A stretch of DNA of 64,000 nucleotides from Frigoribacterium sp. PhB160 (GTDB lineage: Bacteria; Actinomycetota; Actinomycetes; Actinomycetales; Microbacteriaceae): NCBI RefSeq assembly GCF_003751785.1, contig NZ_RKIE01000001.1, positions 1,403,564 through 1,467,563 of the forward strand, written 5' to 3'. Below the pieces are notes generated by a model, which searched no databases, was not told the origin of the DNA, and worked only from the letters and a program-made list of their open reading frames with translations. Both the position numbers and the translations under genes were made by a program. The number at the start of each line of letters is the position of its first letter. The stretch's first letter is position 1. Below are positions 9,247 through 17,649 of the stretch, one piece after another.

Positions 9247-10134
9247 TCAGGCGTCCGTGACCACCTCGGCGGCGGTGCGGCGCGCCTCCTCGTCCTCCGA
9301 GAGCGCCCAGCTGGCCAGCAGCGCGAGGCGCTCGGCCGAGATCGACGCCGGCTCGACGCTGTAGACGAAGAGGGTGAGCCCGACGTCGGCGGTGAGCTCC
9401 ATGCCCTCGTAGGAGAGCTCGAGCTCGCCGACGACGGGGTGGTCGAGCTTCTTGGAGCCGGTGCGGTGGTAGCTGACGTCGTGCGCCGCCCAGCGGACCC
9501 GGAACTCGTCGCTGCGGGTCGCGAGCTCGCCGACGAGGTCCGTGAGCGCCTTGTCGTGCGGGTTCCGCCCCGCCTCGGCACGGAGGATCGAGACGGCGGC
9601 GTCGGCGGTGCCCTCCCAGTCGACGAAGAACTCGCGCGAGCGCGGGCTGAGGAACGTGAACCGGACCGTGTTCGCCGGTCGCGCCGGGTCGCGGAAGACC
9701 TCGGAGTAGAGGGCCCTGCCCAGCACGTTGGCGGCGAGGAAGTCCCCTCGACCGTTGCGCACCCACGCGGGCGCGTCGACCGAGTCGAGCACGCGCTGCA
9801 CGACGGGACGCACCCGCTGCGACGGCGTGCGACGACGCGTCACGGGCGACGCGTTCGCGGTCCGGGCGAGATCGAACAGATGCCCTCGTTCGGCCTCGTC
9901 GAGCTGGAGCGCCCGGGACAGGGCCTCGAGGACGCTCTCGGAGACGCCGGAGAGGTTGCCGCGCTCGAGCCGGACGTAGTAGTCGACGCTGACACCGGCG
10001 AGCATCGCGACCTCCTCGCGGCGGAGGCCGGTCACGCGGCGAGTGGTGCCGAAGGCGGGGAGCCCGGCCTGCTCGGGGGTGAGCCGGCCGCGCCGGCTGA
10101 CGAGGAAGTCGCGCACCTGGGTCTTGTCGTCCAT
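9247..10134 (-). CDS. XRE-type regulator with MmyB-like sensor domain
   Basis: A 295-residue DNA-binding protein. The N-terminal XRE helix-turn-helix (about residues 30-90, LRREEVAMLAGVSVDYYVRLERG) is followed by an MmyB-like PAS-type ligand-binding domain (about 105-275, containing DAPAWVRNGRGDFLAAN). In actinobacteria such regulators often sit next to an oxidoreductase gene they control, by a still poorly known ligand. The ATG at 10134 has TAGCCT seven bases upstream on this strand, so the transcript may be leaderless, although CGGGAGC also lies there. A 15-base motif upstream recurs before the aldo/keto reductase gene at 12009, suggesting that both are its targets. Confidence 0.88.
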   Translation of the reverse strand: MDDKTQVRDFLVSRRGRLTPEQAGLPAFGTTRRVTGLRREEVAMLAGVSVDYYVRLERGNLSGVSESVLEALSRALQLDEAERGHLFDLARTANASPVTRRRTPSQRVRPVVQRVLDSVDAPAWVRNGRGDFLAANVLGRALYSEVFRDPARPANTVRFTFLSPRSREFFVDWEGTADAAVSILRAEAGRNPHDKALTDLVGELATRSDEFRVRWAAHDVSYHRTGSKKLDHPVVGELELSYEGMELTADVGLTLFVYSVEPASISAERLALLASWALSEDEEARRTAAEVVTDA

Positions 10135-10178
10135 GCTCCCGAGGCTAGGCGGGAGCGGGCCCGGGAGGGAGGCCCCCG

Positions 10179-10205
10179 CAGTACCCGTCAGACAGGCACC
10201 GTCAG
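10179..10205. promoter_or_regulatory. Candidate operator upstream of the MmyB-type regulator gene
   Basis: Contains CAGTACCCGT (10179-10188) and GACAGGCACCGTCAG (10191-10205). The second element matches GACAGGGTCCGTCAG at 11934-11948 with 13 of 15 identities, and the first is identical to 11946-11955. It lies about 44-70 bases upstream of the inferred start of the regulator transcript, a position that would suit an activator. Protein binding is inferred only. Confidence 0.5.
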
Positions 10206-10283
10206 GGCCTGGCAGGCGGCCCGGGAACCGAGTTGTGTCGGGTGCGCGGGTCGCCCTGGCCCGCTCGTCCGTGGGGAAGAATC

Positions 10284-11870
10284 GTGCTCGGTCTCGAGAT
10301 CGTCGTCGTGCTCGGCGCCGCCGTGCTCATCTGCAGCGGCCTGGCGAGTCGCCTGCACGTCGCCCCGCCGATCCTGCTGCTGGCGAGCGGGATCCTGCTC
10401 GGCTTCGTGCCCGCACTGCGCGAGGTGCAGCTGCCGCCCGAGGTGGTGCTGTTCCTCTTCCTCCCGGCGCTGCTGTTCTGGGAGAGCCTCACGACGTCGC
10501 TGCGCGAGATCAGGGCGAACCTCCGGGGCATCGTGCTGACCAGCACGGTGCTCGTCGTGGCGACGGCGGCCGCCGTGGCGACCGTCGCGCACCTCCTCGG
10601 CATGCCCTGGGGGCCCGCCTGGGTGCTCGGCGCGGCCGTCGCCCCGACCGACGCGACCGCCGTCGGCGCCTTCACGAAGTCGCTGCCGCGGCGCACGGTG
10701 ACGACGCTGCGCGCCGAGAGCCTGGTGAACGACGGCACGGCGCTCGTCATCTACGGGCTGGCGGTGGCGGTCGTCGTGGGCGAGGACGAGGCGACGCCGC
10801 TGCGGATCAGCTGGCTCGTCGTGCTCGCCTACGGGGGAGGCGCGCTCATCGGGCTGGCACTGGCCTGGGCGGTGAAGCGCGTCCGGGCACGCCTGGACGA
10901 CCCGCTGCAGGAGACGGTGATCACGATCCTGACCCCGTTCGTCGCCTACCTCGTCGCCGAGTCGGTGGAGTCGTCCGGCGTCCTGGCGGTCGTCATGGCG
11001 GGCCTGGCGCTGAGCCAGGCGGCACCGCGGCGGGACCGCGCCGCGACACGGCGCCAGTCCGACGCGTTCTGGAGCCTGTCGACCTTCTTGCTCAACGCTT
11101 CCTTGTTCGTGCTCGTGGGGCTCGAGCTGCAGACGGCGGTCCGTGGGCTGGACGGGCGGCTGGTCGCCACCGGCATCCTGTCGGTGGTGGTCATCAGCGT
11201 CACGCTGATCGCGGTCAGGATCGCGTTCCTGTTCGTTGCGGCGTACACGATCCGGGCCGTCGACCGGCGGCCCGCGCAGCGCCTGAGGCGGGTGAGCGAC
11301 CGGGCACGGATCCTCAGCGGGCTGTCCGGGTTCCGCGGCGCGGTCTCGCTCGCGGCAGCGCTCGGCGTGCCCCTCGTGCTCACGACCGGGAACGACTTCC
11401 CCGACCGCGACATGATCGTCTTCGTCACCTCCGGCGTCATCGTCGTCACCCTGGTCGTGCAGGGGCTGCTGCTGCCCGCGGTCGTCCGCTGGGCGTCGCT
11501 GCCGGAGGACACCGGCGTCGACGAGGAGCGTCGCCTCGCCGAGACCACCGCAGCCGAGGAGGCGCTGGACGCCCTCGCCGAGGTCGCGCGCGACCTCGAG
11601 GTGGACCAGGAGGTCGAGGACCGCGCCCGCGAGGAGCAGGAGGCGCACCTGCGCGTCGTCGAGGCCGGCGACGTCTCCGCCGAGGACGACGACGACGTGC
11701 GCCGCGACCAGCAGTACCGCGAGCTGCGGCTCGAGCTGCTGCACCGCAAGCGCGGCACCGTCGTCCGCCTGCGCGACGAGGGGCGGATCGACGACACGGT
11801 GCTGCGCCAGGTGCAGGCGAGGCTCGACGCCGAGGAGGTGCGGCTCGCCCCGGGCGAGCTGTCCGACTAG
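10284..11870 (+). CDS. Na+/H+ antiporter, CPA1 family
   Basis: A 528-residue membrane protein with about 11-12 hydrophobic segments in residues 1-405 and a charged cytoplasmic tail (about 410-528) rich in Glu, Asp and Arg. The ion-binding signatures of CPA1 exchangers are seen: AVAPTDATAVGAF and ESLVNDGTALVIYG. It probably exports Na+ for H+ in pH and salt homeostasis. The frame is open from 10233, but GTG 10284 is chosen because GGGGAAG lies eight bases before it and because the first transmembrane segment (LEIVVVLGAAVLICSG) follows at once. The gene is nested between the two copies of the candidate MmyB operator but has no copy of its own orientation. Confidence 0.9.
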   Translation: MLGLEIVVVLGAAVLICSGLASRLHVAPPILLLASGILLGFVPALREVQLPPEVVLFLFLPALLFWESLTTSLREIRANLRGIVLTSTVLVVATAAAVATVAHLLGMPWGPAWVLGAAVAPTDATAVGAFTKSLPRRTVTTLRAESLVNDGTALVIYGLAVAVVVGEDEATPLRISWLVVLAYGGGALIGLALAWAVKRVRARLDDPLQETVITILTPFVAYLVAESVESSGVLAVVMAGLALSQAAPRRDRAATRRQSDAFWSLSTFLLNASLFVLVGLELQTAVRGLDGRLVATGILSVVVISVTLIAVRIAFLFVAAYTIRAVDRRPAQRLRRVSDRARILSGLSGFRGAVSLAAALGVPLVLTTGNDFPDRDMIVFVTSGVIVVTLVVQGLLLPAVVRWASLPEDTGVDEERRLAETTAAEEALDALAEVARDLEVDQEVEDRAREEQEAHLRVVEAGDVSAEDDDDVRRDQQYRELRLELLHRKRGTVVRLRDEGRIDDTVLRQVQARLDAEEVRLAPGELSD

Positions 11871-11930
11871 CGCAGCAGAGCCTCGTCGGCCCGAGCGTGG
11901 CCCTCGAGGTCGACGCGGGGCGCGTGCCGG

Positions 11931-11955
11931 TCTGACAGGGTCCGTCAGTACCCGT
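11931..11955. promoter_or_regulatory. Candidate MmyB-regulator operator upstream of the aldo/keto reductase
   Basis: Contains GACAGGGTCCGTCAG (11934-11948), itself an imperfect inverted repeat (CTGAC...GTCAG), merging into CAGTACCCGT (11946-11955). The same two elements precede the regulator gene near 10179-10205. A TAGCGT box at 11976-11981 is the likely -10, so the motif covers about -57 to -33. This supports activator-type control by the nearby regulator. Inferred from sequence only. Confidence 0.5.
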
Positions 11956-12008
11956 GAGGACAGGAGGCGCGGGCATAGCGTCGGGGGACCGACACGAAGG
12001 AGAACCAC

Positions 12009-13025
12009 ATGGAACACCGTCTGCTCGGCCGCACGGGAGTGCAGGTCAGCCCGCTCGCCCTCGGCACCATGATGTTCGGCCCCTGGGGCAACGACGACGA
12101 GGACGACTCGGTCCGCATCATCAACCGGGCGCTCGACGCCGGGATCAACGTCATCGACACGGCCGACGTCTACTCGTCGGGCCGCTCGGAGGAGATCGTC
12201 GGCAAGGCGATCCAGGGCCGACGCGACGACGTCGTGCTCGCGACGAAGTTCTTCATGCCCATGGGCGAGGGCGCCAACCGCTCCGGCGGGTCGCGCCGCT
12301 GGATCGTCCGCGAGGTCGAGGAGTCGCTCCGCCGACTCGGCACCGACCACATCGACCTGTACCAGGTGCACCGCCCCAGCCCCACGACCGACGTCGAGGA
12401 GACCCTCGGCGCCCTGACCGACCTGGTCCGTCAGGGCAAGGTCCTCTACGTCGGGTCGTCGTCGTACGCGGCCAGCGAGGTCGTGGAGGCGCAGGTCGTC
12501 TCCCGAGACCGCCACCTGGAGCGCTTCGTCACCGAGCAGCCGCCGTACTCGATGCTCGTCCGCGGCATCGAGTCCGACGTGCTCCCCACGACCCAGCGGT
12601 ACGGCATGGGCACGCTGACCTACAGTCCCCTTGCGGGCGGCTGGCTCTCGGGGAAGTGGCGCGACGGCAAGGTGCCGACCCCCGCCTCCTCGGCTCGGCC
12701 CGGCGCGCGCTTCGACATGACGACGGCGGCGAACGGTCAGAAGCTGGAGGCCCTCGCCGCCCTGACCGACCTCGCCGACGAGGCGGGGCTGACGATGATC
12801 GAGCTGGCGATCGGGTTCGTGATCCGCCACCCGGGCGTCACGTCGGCGATCATCGGGCCGCGCACGATGGAGCAGCTCGAGTCGCAGCTCCCCGCCGCCG
12901 ACGTCGTCCTGAGCGACGACGTGCTCGACCGCATCGACGAGATCGTCGCTCCGGGCGTCACGCTGAACCCCGACGACGACAGCTACGGCACGACCGAGCT
13001 CGCCGTCGCGGCACGGAGGCGCTGA
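12009..13025 (+). CDS. Aldo/keto reductase
   Basis: A 338-residue NAD(P)H-dependent oxidoreductase of the (beta/alpha)8 AKR superfamily. The catalytic tetrad is visible: Asp in NVIDTADVY, Tyr in the same motif, Lys in VLATKFF and His in LYQVHRP. The ATG follows GAAGGAGA at ideal spacing. The 137-base leader region carries a motif shared with the MmyB-type regulator gene, so induction by that regulator is likely. The substrate cannot be read; a general detoxifying carbonyl reductase role is the safest guess. Confidence 0.93.
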   Translation: MEHRLLGRTGVQVSPLALGTMMFGPWGNDDEDDSVRIINRALDAGINVIDTADVYSSGRSEEIVGKAIQGRRDDVVLATKFFMPMGEGANRSGGSRRWIVREVEESLRRLGTDHIDLYQVHRPSPTTDVEETLGALTDLVRQGKVLYVGSSSYAASEVVEAQVVSRDRHLERFVTEQPPYSMLVRGIESDVLPTTQRYGMGTLTYSPLAGGWLSGKWRDGKVPTPASSARPGARFDMTTAANGQKLEALAALTDLADEAGLTMIELAIGFVIRHPGVTSAIIGPRTMEQLESQLPAADVVLSDDVLDRIDEIVAPGVTLNPDDDSYGTTELAVAARRR

Positions 13026-13127
13026 GCCGCGGTCGCCGAGGCCACGTTCGGGACGGTGTCCCGGGCCGCCCCGGCGGCTTTCCCGTAGCGTCGACGACAT
13101 CGTCGTCACCGTCCCGAGGAGCTCGCC

Positions 13128-13613
13128 ATGTCGATCCGCCCCCTGTCGTCCCTGCCCGTCCGCGCGCTGCTCCTCGGCGCCCTCGGGGGTGCTCGCTCGA
13201 TGACGCCGCTGGCCGTGCTCGGGGCGCAGCACGACCGCCCCGAGCTGGCCGGCTCGTGGCGCGGGTGGCCGGTCTTCCGCGCCCCGCTGGGCAGGCGCCT
13301 CCTCGTCCTGGCGGCCGCCGGCGAGCTCGTCGGCGACAAGCTGCCGCAGACCCCGAGCCGGCTCGGCGCGTTCCCGCTCGCGGGACGCGTCGGCACCGGC
13401 GTCGTCGTCGGCCTCGCGCTGGCCTCGAGCGAGGGCGGCGACCGACGCGTGCTGCTGGCGGTGCTCGGCGGCGTGGGGGCGCTCCTCGGGAGCTGGGCGG
13501 GGGCCTCCGGACGGTCCGCCCTCGGCCGGGCCACCGGGCTGCCCGACCCGGTCGTGGCCCTCGCTGAGGACGCGATCGCGGTCGGCGGCAGCATCGCCCT
13601 GCTGCGTCGTTGA
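13128..13613 (+). CDS. DUF4126-type membrane protein
   Basis: A 161-residue protein beginning MSIRPLSSLPVRALLLGALGG and containing GARSMTPLAVL and AGELVGDKLPQTPSR, which match my recollection of DUF4126 proteins (GxRxxxPL and GDK.P.TP patterns). Three or four hydrophobic segments suggest an integral membrane protein. Function is unknown. GAGGAG precedes the ATG. It follows the aldo/keto reductase in the same direction with a 102-base gap, so co-transcription is possible but not shown. Confidence 0.75.
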   Translation: MSIRPLSSLPVRALLLGALGGARSMTPLAVLGAQHDRPELAGSWRGWPVFRAPLGRRLLVLAAAGELVGDKLPQTPSRLGAFPLAGRVGTGVVVGLALASSEGGDRRVLLAVLGGVGALLGSWAGASGRSALGRATGLPDPVVALAEDAIAVGGSIALLRR

Positions 13614-13647
13614 CGAGGCCGCCGCAGGCGCTCGGCTTCGACATCAC

Positions 13648-13675
13648 TTGGCGTGCAGCGCGACAGGCGTAGCCT
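13648..13675 (+). promoter_or_regulatory. Predicted promoter of the SDR gene
   Basis: TTGGCG (13648-13653) and TAGCCT (13670-13675) are separated by 16 bases and match the actinobacterial housekeeping sigma consensus. Transcription would start near 13682, leaving a leader of about 80 bases. Confidence 0.45.
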
Positions 13676-13760
13676 AGGTGTCGACGACGCCGCCGGGCGT
13701 CGCCAGGACTCGCCGCACCACCGAGCTCCGAGCCCTTCATCGTCGAAGTCTGGAGACCCC

Positions 13761-14576
13761 ATGACCACCGTCCCCCCCACGCCCGCCCCCGTCGCCGACC
13801 GGTTCGCCGGCAAGGTCGTCCTCATCACCGGCGGCGGCTCCGGCCTCGGCCGGGCGACCGCCGTCCGCCTCGCCGCCGAGGGCGCGGCGCTCGCCCTCGT
13901 CGACGTCAGCGAGAAGGGCCTCGCCGACAGCGTCGAGGCCGTGACCTCGTCGACGCCCGGCGCCGAGGTGCTCACCGTCGTCGCCGACGTCTCGAAGGAG
14001 GCCGACGTCGACGCGTACGTCGCCGCCACGACCGAGCGCTTCGGCCGCATCGACGGCTTCTTCAACAACGCCGGCATCGAGGGCCGACAGAACCTCACGG
14101 AGGACTTCACCGCCGACGAGTTCGACAAGGTCGTGTCGATCAACCTGCGCGGCGTCTTCCTCGGCCTCGAGAAGGTGCTCGCCGTCATGCGGTCGCAGGG
14201 CAGCGGCATGGTCGTCAACACGGCCAGCGTCGGCGGGATCCGCGGCGTCGGCAACCAGTCGGGCTACGCGGCGGCCAAGCACGGCGTCGTCGGCCTGACC
14301 CGCAACTCGGCCGTCGAGTACGGGCAGTTCGGCATCCGGATCAACGCCATCGCGCCCGGCGCCATCTGGACCCCCATGGTCGAGGCGTCGATGAAGCAGA
14401 TCAGCGCCGACGACCCGCGCGGCGCCGCCGAGCAGTTCATCCAGGGCAACCCGACGAAGCGGTACGGCGAGGCGCCCGAGATCGCGTCCGTCGTCGCGTT
14501 CCTCCTGTCGGACGACGCGGCATACGTCAACGCGGCGGTCGTGCCGATCGACGGCGGGCAGTCCGCGAAGTACTGA
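13761..14576 (+). CDS. Short-chain dehydrogenase/reductase (classical SDR)
   Basis: A 271-residue NAD(P)-dependent oxidoreductase. The Rossmann cofactor motif TGGGSGLG is near residue 21, the NNAG motif near residue 100, the catalytic Ser in TASVGG near 155 and YAAAK near 170. C-terminal VVPIDGG is typical. Asp at the end of the second strand (ALVDVS) suggests preference for NAD(H). The ATG at 13761 follows GGAG; the open frame upstream is not coding. It ends six bases before the convergent glycosyltransferase. Substrate unknown; resemblance to cyclopentanol or gluconate dehydrogenases is not decisive. Confidence 0.92.
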   Translation: MTTVPPTPAPVADRFAGKVVLITGGGSGLGRATAVRLAAEGAALALVDVSEKGLADSVEAVTSSTPGAEVLTVVADVSKEADVDAYVAATTERFGRIDGFFNNAGIEGRQNLTEDFTADEFDKVVSINLRGVFLGLEKVLAVMRSQGSGMVVNTASVGGIRGVGNQSGYAAAKHGVVGLTRNSAVEYGQFGIRINAIAPGAIWTPMVEASMKQISADDPRGAAEQFIQGNPTKRYGEAPEIASVVAFLLSDDAAYVNAAVVPIDGGQSAKY

Positions 14577-14582
14577 GCCCGC

Positions 14583-15470
14583 TCAGGGCCCGGAGACCCC
14601 TGCGGTCTCCGCGGCTGCGGCCCCGGTCGGGACGCCGGCCGCCGCACCGTCGGCGGCGACCCGTCGCCAGCCCCCGTCGTGCCGCTCGACCGCCCCGGCC
14701 CGCTCGAACGCCTCGAGCCAGCCCTCCATGGGCCAGGTGCCCCACCGCCCGGCGAAGACCGCCCCGTTGGTCAGCACGTCGTCGAGGTGCTGCCACGGCG
14801 GGGACGACGTCGGGTGCCACTGGTGGTACGCGTCGGCCCCGCCCACCCACACGAGCGGCACGTCGGCCCGCTCGGCGGCGAACGCGAAGTCGGTGTCCTC
14901 GCCGCCGTACCCCTCGTACAGCGGCGAGAATCCGCCGACGCGGTCCCAGGTCTCCGGCGTCACGGCGAACGAGAGCGACCAGAACAGCCGGTGGTCGCCC
15001 GGCGCCGCGACGACGGTCGTGCCGGGCTCGGGCGCGGGCCGTGCGGCGTGGGGCCTCGTCGACGCGGCGAGCGTCGCCCCGGTGGCCTCCCACCCCTCGG
15101 GCAGGTACGTCACCGGTCCGCAGAGGACCGCGCCGGGGTGGTGCTCCGCCGCCTCCTCGTAGCGCCGCACGAGGTCGTCGCCCGGCAGGCAGTCGGCGTC
15201 GAGGAACACGAGGAGGCGCGCCCCGAGCGAGCGCGCCGCCGCGGCCCCGCGGTTCCGCCCCTCCGCCAGCCGCAGGCCGCCCGGTCCCGGCGGCACGTGC
15301 ACGACGGTCGCGTCGCGGAGCGCGGGCAGGTCGGGGGCAGGAGCCTCGTCCAGCCAGACGACCACCCGGGGCACGGGAGGCTCGAGCCGGGCGACGCGCT
15401 CGAGCTGCGGCAGCAGGTGGGAGAGGCGCGCGGTCGAGCAGAGCGTCACCGCGACGGTCAGCGGCGCCAC
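14583..15470 (-). CDS. Family 2 glycosyltransferase
   Basis: A 295-residue cytoplasmic GT-A enzyme. It shows the GRNRGAAAARSLGARLLVFLDADCLPGD region with the DxD metal-binding motif near residue 93 and, further on, GYGGEDTDFAFA, typical of the galactosyltransferase-like C-terminal segment. The start is GTG 15470, inside the end of the upstream gene (13-base overlap), with AGGAGG seven bases before it. It is the last gene of a tightly coupled minus-strand run of four glycosyltransferases. A GGAGACC/GGTCTCC hairpin at 14592-14610 in its 3' end may act as terminator. Donor and acceptor are unknown. Confidence 0.85.
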   Translation of the reverse strand: MAPLTVAVTLCSTARLSHLLPQLERVARLEPPVPRVVVWLDEAPAPDLPALRDATVVHVPPGPGGLRLAEGRNRGAAAARSLGARLLVFLDADCLPGDDLVRRYEEAAEHHPGAVLCGPVTYLPEGWEATGATLAASTRPHAARPAPEPGTTVVAAPGDHRLFWSLSFAVTPETWDRVGGFSPLYEGYGGEDTDFAFAAERADVPLVWVGGADAYHQWHPTSSPPWQHLDDVLTNGAVFAGRWGTWPMEGWLEAFERAGAVERHDGGWRRVAADGAAAGVPTGAAAAETAGVSGP

Positions 15471-16516
15471 GAGGCGACCTCCTCGACGACGGCGGCGGCT
15501 CGGGCGGCGGCGCCGGCGACCTGCCAGCGGTCCCAGTCGGGACGCAGGGCGGCGGCCCGGCGGAGGACGTCCGGCCAGGCGTCAGGGGAGGGCCAGGCGT
15601 CGGCGACCACGGCGAGGCCCGCCTCCGCGAGCGCCCGGCCGGTGGCGCGCTGCTCGTCGAAGGGGCGGTCCTGGGGCACGACCACGGCGCGGGCGCCGAC
15701 GGCGGCGAGGTCGGCGACGCTGTTCTGGCCGGCGGCGGTCACGACGACGTCGGCGTCGACGAGCAGCGACCACGGGTCGTCGACCCAGTCGTGGCCGCCG
15801 GCGCCGACGAGGGTCCACCGGGCGTCGGGGGTGGCGGCGGAGGCGGCGGCGACGTCCTCGGCCGCGCTGCCCGCGCCTCCGGTGCCCCCGCTCGCGAGCA
15901 CGACGACGGAGAGCCCGCCCTGTGGCCCAGAGCGCGCGGCGTCCCGGACGGCCCGGCCGTCGAAGCGGGAGATGCCGCCGACGTGCCGCACGCGGTCGGC
16001 GACGCGGTCGAGCGCCGCAGACCGGTGGACGCCCGCGGGCCAGGGCGCGACGACGCGGGCTGCCGCGTCGAAGGCGAGGCGGTGCGGGCCGTCGACGCGC
16101 TCGCCCGGCTGCGTGAAGGTCACCGGCGGCACGCCGAGCAGCCGGACGAGGAGCGTCACCTCGGCCGAGACGTCGACGACGAACGCGGCGGGCCGGTGCT
16201 CGCCGATCCACGACGCGATGGTGGCGAGCCGGCTCGTGTGGCCGGGGTGGCCGAGGGGCGCCCAGTGCAGGAGGCCCCCGGCGGTGGGGTCGGCGTCGCC
16301 CGGCGAGGCCAGGCCGTCGGGGCCCGGGGTGGCGTCGTCGTCGCGCGGCAGCACGACCCACTCGGTGCGGGCCGGCAGGTCGGCCGGCCTCGGCATGCTG
16401 CTGAAGACGACGACGTCGCCGCCGAGGTGCGGCCGGACGGCGCGGAACCGCGTGACGTGGCCGGCACCGTGGTGGTGCACGTACCAGCCGACCGGCGGTC
16501 GACGACCCACCGTCAC
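15458..16516 (-). CDS. MurG-like (GT28/GT-B) glycosyltransferase
   Basis: A 352-residue GT-B enzyme. The N-terminus carries HHHGAGHVTR, resembling the GGTGGH loop of MurG-like enzymes. The C-terminal half has the nucleotide-sugar region VVTAAGQNSVADLAAVGARA followed by VPQDRPFDEQ. The GTG start at 16516 overlaps the stop of the upstream gene by four bases (GTGA), implying translational coupling. A much longer open frame upstream is a shadow of that gene. No membrane segment is visible. Its product probably belongs to a surface glycan or glycolipid, but this is inference from the neighbours. Confidence 0.8.
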   Translation of the reverse strand: MTVGRRPPVGWYVHHHGAGHVTRFRAVRPHLGGDVVVFSSMPRPADLPARTEWVVLPRDDDATPGPDGLASPGDADPTAGGLLHWAPLGHPGHTSRLATIASWIGEHRPAAFVVDVSAEVTLLVRLLGVPPVTFTQPGERVDGPHRLAFDAAARVVAPWPAGVHRSAALDRVADRVRHVGGISRFDGRAVRDAARSGPQGGLSVVVLASGGTGGAGSAAEDVAAASAATPDARWTLVGAGGHDWVDDPWSLLVDADVVVTAAGQNSVADLAAVGARAVVVPQDRPFDEQRATGRALAEAGLAVVADAWPSPDAWPDVLRRAAALRPDWDRWQVAGAAARAAAVVEEVASWRR

Positions 16517-17649
16517 GCCGGGACGCCGTCGCGGACCGGGGACGCCGGCAGCGCCGCGTAGAGCTGCTCGAGCACCGACGAGCGGTGGTCGAGCGACAGG
16601 CGCTCGACGGCGTCGCGACGGATGCGCGCCCGCAGGCCCGGCGTCTCGGCGGCCCGCACGGCGAGGGCCTCGGCCACCCGGCCGAGCGAGGCGGCGTCGC
16701 CCATCGGCACGAGGCCGGCGCCCACCGACGACCCGACGACCTCGGCGACGCCGCCGGTGTCGAAGGCGGCGACGGGCGTCCCGACCGACAGGGCCTCCGC
16801 GACGACGAGCCCGAAGGGCTCCTCCCAGACGGGCGTGACGAGGGCGCAGGCGCTCCGGCCGACGAGGGCCGCGAGCTCCTGCTGGGGCAGCTCGCCGACC
16901 CAGCGCACCTGCGAGTCGAGCAAGGGCTCGACTTCGCGACGGAACCAGCCGACGTCGCCGACGCGCCCGGCGAGCACGAGCTTGCGGCCCGTCCGCCGTG
17001 CGGCCTGGACGGCGAGGTGGGCGCCCTTCTCGGGCACGAGCCGCCCGGTCCAGACGAGGTCGTCCCCGCCCGGGCCGAGGGGCCACCGGTCGGTGTCGAC
17101 GCCGTTCGGCAGCACGAGCGACTCGATGCCGGCGGCGGACCACTCGCGCGCGGTGTGCTCGCTCACGGCCAGGAAGCGGCTGCGCGGCTCGGGGCCGCGG
17201 GCGTGGTGCTCGAGCAGGTCGGGCAGGGCGGGCGTGTGGAGGGTGGAGACCACCGGCACGCCGAGGTCGCCGGCGCGCGACAGCGGGAGGCCGTGCAGGC
17301 AGTGGTTCTCGACGACGTCGAGCTCGTCGGCGTGCTCGGCGATCCAGGTGAGGGCACGGTCGAGGGCCGGCAGGGCCCGGTCGAGGTAGCCCGCCGGGTA
17401 GGTCGTGTCGGTCGCCTCGGCCTCGTCGTCCCAGACGACGGGCGGCAGGGTGAACTCGGCCGGCCCGCCCTCGAGGAAGTCGGAGCCCGCGACGGCGCAG
17501 AGCAGCACGTGGTGGCCCCGGGCCCGCAGCGTGCGCACCTGGTTCCAGACCGACGACTCGAGCCCGCCCGCGTGGGGCTGGCTGATCGGGTAGCGGAGCG
17601 GCGCGATGACGGCCACGCGCAGGCGACGCGGCGGCGTGGTCGCCCTCAT
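16513..17649 (-). CDS. Family 4 glycosyltransferase
   Basis: A 378-residue GT-B retaining glycosyltransferase. The N-terminus shows the acceptor-side loop PISQPHAGGLESSVWNQV. The C-terminal half has LPNGVDTDRW, VWTGRLVPEKGAH and the donor-site EEPFGLVVAEALSVGTPV with the conserved Glu pair. ATG 17649 overlaps the stop of the upstream gene (ATGA), so translation is coupled. It sits in the centre of the glycan island. The sugar donor cannot be read from sequence. Confidence 0.9.
   Translation of the reverse strand: MRATTPPRRLRVAVIAPLRYPISQPHAGGLESSVWNQVRTLRARGHHVLLCAVAGSDFLEGGPAEFTLPPVVWDDEAEATDTTYPAGYLDRALPALDRALTWIAEHADELDVVENHCLHGLPLSRAGDLGVPVVSTLHTPALPDLLEHHARGPEPRSRFLAVSEHTAREWSAAGIESLVLPNGVDTDRWPLGPGGDDLVWTGRLVPEKGAHLAVQAARRTGRKLVLAGRVGDVGWFRREVEPLLDSQVRWVGELPQQELAALVGRSACALVTPVWEEPFGLVVAEALSVGTPVAAFDTGGVAEVVGSSVGAGLVPMGDAASLGRVAEALAVRAAETPGLRARIRRDAVERLSLDHRSSVLEQLYAALPASPVRDGVPA

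Noticed and set aside
10188-13232. A 1014-codon minus-strand frame across the antiporter and aldo/keto reductase
   Set aside because: Low-complexity shadow; the plus strand has clear families.
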